Below are positions 59,358-64,000 of a DNA stretch of 64,000 nucleotides, in pieces. The notes below the pieces were generated by a model. The model worked only from the letters and a program-made list of their open reading frames with translations, was not told where the DNA came from and made no database searches. Within the stretch, counting starts at the first letter, position 1. Each line of letters begins with the position of its first letter. Made by a program: the position numbers and the translations under genes. The stretch is from CAZIFG01 sp964539135 (GTDB taxonomy: Bacteria; Margulisbacteria; Marinamargulisbacteria; GCA-2716485; CAZIFG01): NCBI GenBank assembly GCA_964539135.1, contig CAZIFG010000006.1:19697-83696 (forward strand). Reading direction: 5' to 3'.

Positions 59358-59750
59358 ATGCGTCTTTTTAAATGGTATGTGTTTGGGAGTTTCCTTGCTT
59401 TTATTTTTATGGTGAGTTGTACGGTGTCTGTGCCTAAAACTACGACACCCAATTCTCCAGATGTTCCGGAATACGATGCGTCTCGGGAAATTGTGGATTT
59501 ACATACCGTAACATCGGACTCTTCGGTTATCTTTACTTGGACAAATCCTTCTAGTACCGATTTTGACAGTGTTTATATTCGGCGGTCGACCCTTTCCATA
59601 GAGACGGTAACTCAGGGGGTTCAGGTTTACTCGGGAGTTGGGACCAATTATCTGGATTCTGTTCCCTCGGGTGTTTATTATTATCGCTTTTTTTCTAAAA
59701 ATAGCGACGGTTCTTTTTATAAAAGTGTTCAAGTTGTTGTTGAAAAATAA
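59358..59750 (+). CDS. Lipoprotein with fibronectin type III-like domain
   Basis: This 130-residue protein has a lipoprotein signal (MRLFKWYVFGSFLAFIFMVSC, Cys21 lipidated), a short Pro/Thr linker and one Fn3-like beta domain (about 45-128: 'VIFTWTNPSSTDFDSVYIRRST', 'SGVYYYRFFSKNSDGSF'). GGAGGT precedes the ATG. It is probably anchored in the outer or inner membrane facing the periplasm or surface. Its function is unknown; it may be cotranscribed with the HEPN-like gene 22 bases upstream. Confidence 0.72.
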   Translation: MRLFKWYVFGSFLAFIFMVSCTVSVPKTTTPNSPDVPEYDASREIVDLHTVTSDSSVIFTWTNPSSTDFDSVYIRRSTLSIETVTQGVQVYSGVGTNYLDSVPSGVYYYRFFSKNSDGSFYKSVQVVVEK

Positions 59751-59834
59751 TGAGGACTGCTATTTTGTGTCGCGAAAGGCCATTGTTCTAGATTGTATTT
59801 GTTAAATGGGGACATGTCCTGTAGGATATTCTTC

Positions 59835-60116
59835 ATGATTACACGAGAAATGCGACTTTATTTGACGGTTCCAGGGGCTTCTATTTACTTTATATTATTG
59901 CTTTTAATTTATTTTCCGGTATGGGATGCGTATGATCATGTTTTAAAGGCAGAGACCTTGGTGTTTAATGGGTTTTTAACGGTTATTTTTTATCCCATTT
60001 CCCTTGTTTTGGTGGCACTTGGAAATCCTCACCTGAATCGATTTCGCTGGATGGCTTTGTCGTTTTTGCCCTTTATTTTAGCGGGGGGGTTAATCGGTAT
60101 ATTTTGGTATAAATAA
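59835..60116 (+). CDS. Small hypothetical membrane protein
   Basis: From ATG 59835 (AGGA 9 bases before; 93 residues) the protein has two or three membrane helices ('ASIYFILLLLIYFPVWDAY', 'FLTVIFYPISLVLVALG', 'SFLPFILAGGLIGIFWY'). An earlier in-frame ATG at 59793 is possible but lacks a ribosome site. The family is not recognised. AAAGGAG for the next gene follows right after its stop. Confidence 0.55.
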   Translation: MITREMRLYLTVPGASIYFILLLLIYFPVWDAYDHVLKAETLVFNGFLTVIFYPISLVLVALGNPHLNRFRWMALSFLPFILAGGLIGIFWYK

Positions 60117-60129
60117 AGGAGACGCGTGT

Positions 60130-60549
60130 ATGAGTGATTCTATAGAACGGTTATTGGAGGCTCAATCGGTGGCTATGCGGATTCGTCCTCAAGTTGGAGG
60201 CTTTCCTTATTTAGCAGAAGTGCTGAGACAGTCTGGTGTTCGGCAAAATACTTGGAATCTTCCCTCTTGTCAGAGTATTTTTTTAACACAATGGGGGCCT
60301 GTTGTGTCTCAAGGAAAGCCTCTTTTTGAAGGCCATGCTGTCATTCCGTCTTTTGATGAACCGGCTTTAATTCGTGCCTTGCGTGTGGATCAAGCCGGAG
60401 AGTCTACATTTCCAGAATTTCTTCAGGCCGCTTGGGATGCGGGGGTTGTGAGATATGAAGTGCATTTCGATTCTCGGGAGGTTACGTATTTTGGTGTTTT
60501 AGGAGACTCTTATACCGAGGCATATCCTGCGGTTGAGGTTTTGCTTTAG
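60130..60549 (+). CDS. DUF1398 family protein
   Basis: This 139-residue protein matches the DUF1398 (phage envelope protein-like) family: 'GGFPYLAEVLRQSGVRQNTWNLPSCQSIFLTQWGPVVSQGKPLFEG', 'FDEPALIRALRVDQAGESTFPEFLQAAWDAGVVRYEV' and 'REVTYFGVLGDSYTEAYPAVEV' are near its consensus as I remember it. The family has no established biochemical function. AAAGGAGACG precedes the ATG. The last base of its TAG stop is the first base of a half MITE. Confidence 0.85.
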   Translation: MSDSIERLLEAQSVAMRIRPQVGGFPYLAEVLRQSGVRQNTWNLPSCQSIFLTQWGPVVSQGKPLFEGHAVIPSFDEPALIRALRVDQAGESTFPEFLQAAWDAGVVRYEVHFDSREVTYFGVLGDSYTEAYPAVEVLL

Positions 60550-60608
60550 GAACTGTTACCAACCTATTTTGGTCATGTGCTGTGTTATCCTTGTCCTTAA
60601 GTCCTTAA
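60549..60608. repeat. Left half of the miniature inverted-repeat element
   Basis: GGAACTGTTACCAACCTATT and the following TTGGTCATGTGCTGTG then TTATCCTTGTCCTTAAGTCC match the left interior of the copies at 6943 and 39896, with a few changes. The match stops near 60608, where IS-derived sequence begins, so the right half was lost. Confidence 0.7.
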
Positions 60609-60624
60609 AAGTACCTCCCTGGAT

Positions 60625-60795
60625 TTAAGGTAGAGCCTGTTTAACTGGGGGCATTACACGGAGGTCTCGCCATTTGTAATATTGAGCTTGGTTGATTTCA
60701 TATTTTGTACGCAGCTCGGCAATAGGAATTTCACCTCGAATGCCTTCTAATATCACCTGCATTTTTTGACTGCTTGTCTAGTTTCGTTTCTTCAT
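60625..60795 (-). pseudogene. Degenerate IS3-type transposase OrfA fragment
   Basis: On the minus strand, after GGAGACTTACTG, an ATG at 60795 opens MKKRN, stops at TAG, and continues in frame 'SQKMQVILEGIRGEIPIAEL' plus 'RTKYEINQAQYYKWRD' before running into TGTAATGCCCCCAGTTAA and a stop. The stretch is the helix-turn-helix start of IS3/IS911-type OrfA (about 45 of 90-100 residues). There is an internal stop, no OrfB, and the reading frame ends in an IS-end-like sequence, so it is dead. Confidence 0.75.
60641..60658 (+). repeat. 18-bp direct repeat, copy 1 (IS-end-like)
   Basis: TTAACTGGGGGCATTACA occurs here and again at 63967-63984 in the same orientation, bracketing the 60823 gene. It ends in CA, and its complement starts with TG, as IS3-family ends do. 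Confidence 0.7.
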
Positions 60796-60809
60796 CAGTA
60801 AGTCTCCTT

Positions 60810-60821
60810 TTTAAAATAACA
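60810..60821 (+). repeat. 12-bp direct repeat, copy 1
   Basis: TTTAAAATAACA just before the start of the 60823 gene recurs at 63890-63901, 8 bases after its stop. The two could be a duplication made on insertion of the gene. The sequence is AT-rich, so chance is possible. Confidence 0.5.
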
Positions 60822-60822
60822 A

Positions 60823-63800
60823 ATGTATGATATTTTGTTATTTAATATGAAATTTATGCATAAAAAAATAATGTCTATATATAAAGGAAATCTTGGCGGT
60901 CATGTAGATTCAGGTTCGGACGATGATAACGACATGCGCTTCTTGGACTTAATGGAGATCGAGCTGAACAACAGTGATCGTGATGTTTATGAAATGCTAG
61001 TGACTCGAACAAAAGAGGGGTGGGAGGGCCTAGTTTGGGATAAGTTTCTTTCGTCTTCTGATATGGTGATTTATGATGCGATTAAACATGAGTACTCCGG
61101 AATAAGAAAACGCTATTGTTCTATAGTATTGAAACTTCTAAATAAGTTGACAGAGGAGCAGCAGCTGTATTTATTGAATAGAAGCGATACAGAAAATATG
61201 CTCTTATTTTGGGATGAGTTGTTATCTGATTTGTATGTGCGTTTGTTAGGGGAAGAGAAATTGTGTCATGTGATTCTCAGCTGCAGTACAGATTTTAGTT
61301 TTAACCTAATTTCCCCGAAGGCGCAGTCTTTTAATATTGATCTTTTAAAAACAAAAGTGGGACAAGATATTTTATCAGGCTACTTGTTGGATGTTCCAGA
61401 TAAATACGAATATATTAGTCTGATTAGAATGGAAAGTTTAGACACGACAAGCGCGTTTTCAGACATAGAAGATTCCCGATTACAGTCATATTTAAAATTG
61501 GGACACCTCGGACTCCTTGTTTCTATTTTTCCCCTTTTGACCAAATATTCGAAGACCTGTGTTTTGGAACAGTTGGATAAAATATATGATTCAGATAATA
61601 AAATTATTGCGGAAGCATTTAAATGGCTTGTAGATCCTAAAAAAGAGAAAGATGGTAATGTCTTAAACATCGAGAAAGGGCTTTTAAGGGTATCCCAAAA
61701 TATTACTCAGAAGAGGTCTAACTACAACATTGGGGGGGGCTATGATGGGATTTTGTATGGAGTATTTCAGCTCTTATTTCATCCAGAAATGATGCAGCGT
61801 CTATGGAATCAAAAGGGAAGGTTTTTATTTGATAATCTATCAAGCAAGACTGTATTTTCATCGGCTAATTTAATACTAACAGAGTTGATGGAAGGCTATT
61901 CTTGGTTGCCTTATCTTACCAATTTTGTTGATTTTGCCTTATTAAAAGGCACAGAAGTGAAGGCGACTCAAAAACGTAACATTCTTTCAGCACTTATTTA
62001 TTCAAATAACTGGGAACTTTTGGAATTTTTTAGTCTGAGTCTACCCTATGCTGATGCGGAATTGATTCAAAACATAGTTAATCCAGCTGTAAAAGTGGTT
62101 TTTAGTTGGGGTAAGCATAATGATTCAAAATCTCTTTATCTTACACTTGATTTTAGAGCGCATGTGATGAAGGAAATAGAGACACACTTGAGAAAAGATG
62201 CGAGTAAAACAGGCAGGGGAAAAACATGGGAAAGTTTTAAGACGAAGTTAAAAAGCTGTGACAGATTTCGGGAGAAATTCAATCTGACAATCTATGAAGA
62301 GGTATCTAAGAAATGGAAACAGATTGTATCAGAGAAGCGTGACATTTGGGATATAATGGAATCAACTCATTTTGATGAGTTTAAACAAGCTGACATGGTC
62401 CATTTGTATCTTCTATTACAGGATATAGAGCGACGGAGAACTGAGTTAGAGACAGTTTTAAAGGAAGAGGTTTCAAAGTTAAAAAAAGAAAAGGATGTAT
62501 TTCAGGTTGAAGAGTACAAACCTATTCCGGAATCCGCGGCGGTATTGGCGGAGAGAGAGTCGGCTCGTGTGAAAAGAGCTTTGGAACAAGCAGCAGCGTA
62601 TGCGTTGATTCGGAAGCAGAAACAAGCAGAAGTGGACTTAGCCCAAGAAGTCGCGCATAAGTTGCATCTGGAGCAGAAAACAAAAGAAAAAGAGGCTAAA
62701 AGAGTAGCGGCCTTGAAGCCGTTACGAGCAGAGCTTAAAAAGGTGAGAGTATATATAAAAAAACTGAATAAATTGAATCGAGAGCATCCTCTTTTAAAGA
62801 GAATTAAAGATGAGACAGACAAAATTTGGGAGACGAAAAAGAGTGAAAACATTGTGGTTTTATCTCAACACTTGATAAAGGATAGCTTGAAAGATAAATT
62901 AGAGTTTGCAATTAAAGAAGAAGAAGCGAAAAAAGATAAAAAAGAGAAAAAGGGTGCCATTAAGTCAGAACCGTATTCTGATAGAGGTGTAAGAGTGCCT
63001 GGTTTATCTGTATCTGTATCGCCGCCACCATTTGATATGGGAGGAGGTGCAGCGGGGGCAGGTAGTGGTTCTGTAGGTGGGCAAGTTTTAAGCCTAGATC
63101 AGCATCATAGCCGATTAAGTTTAGAGGCCATCTTTTCGGAGAAAAAAGATCATTTTGTTTATATGCCCGATCGTATAAGTCCAGAAGCTTCGGAACAGGA
63201 CCTTTTGGAATTTATCTTTTCAACAGCATATCGTGTGATTGACTGTTTAAATGTGCTGGAAAAATTGCTCCTGATGTCTGGTAAAGAGGTTCTACGCAAA
63301 GTGGTGGCTCGTTTGAGAGGCCTTCTTGTACATGATTTGTATGGACTTGTTGAAATCCCAGATCCCGTGTTGCGGAGAGGGAGGACTTGGAAGGAGAAAA
63401 CGATTGAGGAACAGGAAGGCATTGAGAGGTGCATGACAGGGAATCAATTGTATGCAGCAGCGGTTAAACTGTTTCATATAGAAGACACGTTTATAGACGT
63501 CTCAGATCCCACAAGTGATGAAATGTCTCATGTGTTAACGACTAGCAGTGAGATGTTTACGGGCGCATCTTGTGAAGATTCTGATATGAAGCGGGATGAT
63601 AAAGTCAGGTTTTTTCAGCGCTTATATGCATTTATTTTAGGCCTTGATCCAAAAGAAGGCGAGATGCCCACGCCGGATATAGTATTTGCCGTAGGTGCCT
63701 TTATTGAACTATCGCGAACTATATCCATAGCCGACATAAAGGGGGGTGATTGTAAGACCGTCGTTAGAAAGTTTCAAGCATGTCGTTTTTCAGTTTTGGA

Positions 63801-63879
63801 TCGCAATGGAATTTTTCATTTGGAAGCTATAGACCCCAAAGCAATTTGGGCTTATGTGAGCCTGATTAAAGAAAGATAG
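60823..63879 (+). CDS. Large protein with coiled coil and HEPN-like C-terminal domain (paralog B)
   Basis: This 1018-residue protein is a paralog of the 56414 protein along its length: helical N-terminal half, coiled coil (about 565-640), 'HPLLKRIKDETDKIWE', a Gly-rich spacer ('FDMGGGAAGAGSGSVGG') and the C-terminal domain with 'FSTAYRVIDCLNVLEKLL' and 'LRGLLVHDLYGLVEIPD' (R832-x4-H837-x2-Y840). Unlike its neighbours the coding strand is A-rich and the protein Lys-rich. It is bracketed by 12-bp and 18-bp direct repeats and an IS3 orfA relic. No ribosome site precedes ATG 60823, and a 10-bp inverted repeat (60814-60823 with 60834-60843) covers the start; ATG 60856 or 60871 may be used instead. 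Confidence 0.6.
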   Translation: MYDILLFNMKFMHKKIMSIYKGNLGGHVDSGSDDDNDMRFLDLMEIELNNSDRDVYEMLVTRTKEGWEGLVWDKFLSSSDMVIYDAIKHEYSGIRKRYCSIVLKLLNKLTEEQQLYLLNRSDTENMLLFWDELLSDLYVRLLGEEKLCHVILSCSTDFSFNLISPKAQSFNIDLLKTKVGQDILSGYLLDVPDKYEYISLIRMESLDTTSAFSDIEDSRLQSYLKLGHLGLLVSIFPLLTKYSKTCVLEQLDKIYDSDNKIIAEAFKWLVDPKKEKDGNVLNIEKGLLRVSQNITQKRSNYNIGGGYDGILYGVFQLLFHPEMMQRLWNQKGRFLFDNLSSKTVFSSANLILTELMEGYSWLPYLTNFVDFALLKGTEVKATQKRNILSALIYSNNWELLEFFSLSLPYADAELIQNIVNPAVKVVFSWGKHNDSKSLYLTLDFRAHVMKEIETHLRKDASKTGRGKTWESFKTKLKSCDRFREKFNLTIYEEVSKKWKQIVSEKRDIWDIMESTHFDEFKQADMVHLYLLLQDIERRRTELETVLKEEVSKLKKEKDVFQVEEYKPIPESAAVLAERESARVKRALEQAAAYALIRKQKQAEVDLAQEVAHKLHLEQKTKEKEAKRVAALKPLRAELKKVRVYIKKLNKLNREHPLLKRIKDETDKIWETKKSENIVVLSQHLIKDSLKDKLEFAIKEEEAKKDKKEKKGAIKSEPYSDRGVRVPGLSVSVSPPPFDMGGGAAGAGSGSVGGQVLSLDQHHSRLSLEAIFSEKKDHFVYMPDRISPEASEQDLLEFIFSTAYRVIDCLNVLEKLLLMSGKEVLRKVVARLRGLLVHDLYGLVEIPDPVLRRGRTWKEKTIEEQEGIERCMTGNQLYAAAVKLFHIEDTFIDVSDPTSDEMSHVLTTSSEMFTGASCEDSDMKRDDKVRFFQRLYAFILGLDPKEGEMPTPDIVFAVGAFIELSRTISIADIKGGDCKTVVRKFQACRFSVLDRNGIFHLEAIDPKAIWAYVSLIKER

Positions 63880-63889
63880 TTGCACAAGG

Positions 63890-63901
63890 TTTAAAATAAC
63901 A
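63890..63901 (+). repeat. 12-bp direct repeat, copy 2
   Basis: TTTAAAATAACA, identical to 60810-60821. On the minus strand the sequence from the IS end at 63984 to here and from 60821 into the orfA relic would read as one continuous IS leader if the gene were removed. Confidence 0.5.
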
Positions 63902-63966
63902 TATTTGAGTATAAATAACCGTTGGACGCCGTTAGGTGCCCACAAATAAAGGAGATGATTCTAGCC

Positions 63967-63984
63967 TTAACTGGGGGCATTACA
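63967..63984 (+). repeat. 18-bp direct repeat, copy 2 (IS-end-like)
   Basis: TTAACTGGGGGCATTACA, identical to 60641-60658. On the minus strand it reads TGTAATGCCCCCAGTTAA, the form of a left IS end, facing the orfA relic 3.2 kb away. Confidence 0.7.
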
Positions 63985-64000
63985 GTCTTGCTTATTTTCT

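Noticed and set aside
59772..59781. GCGAAAGGCC, identical to part of the MITE end, 22 bases after the lipoprotein gene
   Set aside because: Only ten bases match and the flanks do not continue the element, so it may be chance.

Overview
The window reads as a continuous, gene-dense piece of a chromosome from a Gram-negative (two-membrane) bacterium of moderately low G+C. Evidence for an outer membrane with LPS is direct: a FabZ-LpxA fusion, a GT9 heptosyltransferase, GmhB, two outer-membrane barrels and a TolC-like protein. The phylum cannot be fixed from sequence alone. The DevC-DevA-DevB-TolC exporter recalls Cyanobacteria and their non-photosynthetic relatives such as Margulisbacteria, while ValRS is of the archaeal type that Rickettsia also carries. 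The + strand is visibly T- and G-rich and minus-strand genes encode lysine/isoleucine-rich proteins, so the + strand is probably the leading strand.

Layout. 1-10 kb: holA (cut by the window edge), comEA, an unknown two-gene unit with a U-box-like motif, an overlapping ftsZ-bioF-hydrolase unit, thyA, ftsI and an ftsL-like gene. 10-24 kb: a predicted structured RNA, folC, valS, transaldolase, a pilin-like gene, fabZ-lpxA, an RsuA-type pseudouridine synthase, and leuD and leuC separated by a porin and an unknown gene. 23.8-26.6 kb: a manganese unit (MntR-like regulator with a perfect 16-bp operator-like palindrome, MntH, outer-membrane protein). 26.7-41.8 kb: large unrecognised proteins with eukaryote-like or secreted features (ankyrin-like, RS-rich, cysteine-protease-like, membrane-anchored trypsin-like) placed singly between cca and clpB. 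41.8-51.1 kb: LPS/surface-polysaccharide genes. 52.3-56.3 kb: the Dev-type exporter. 56.4-64 kb: two paralogous proteins of about 1000 residues with a HEPN-like C-terminal motif, the second flanked by insertion-sequence debris.

Mobile DNA: a miniature inverted-repeat element family of about 140 bp has two near-complete copies (6943-7084 and 39896-40033, both with target duplications), a half copy (60549-60608) and two end remnants. A degenerate IS3-type orfA lies at 60625-60795. No tRNA, rRNA or CRISPR array was found. There is no gene-free stretch over 300 bases; the longest, 9914-10182 and 60550-60822, hold the predicted RNA and the IS debris.

The strongest candidates for undescribed biology are the HEPN-like paralogs with the apparently recent arrival of the second one, the predicted RNA at 10031-10160, the very short promoter-to-terminator unit with a ten-C loop at 46555-46650, and the scattered secreted-looking large proteins.
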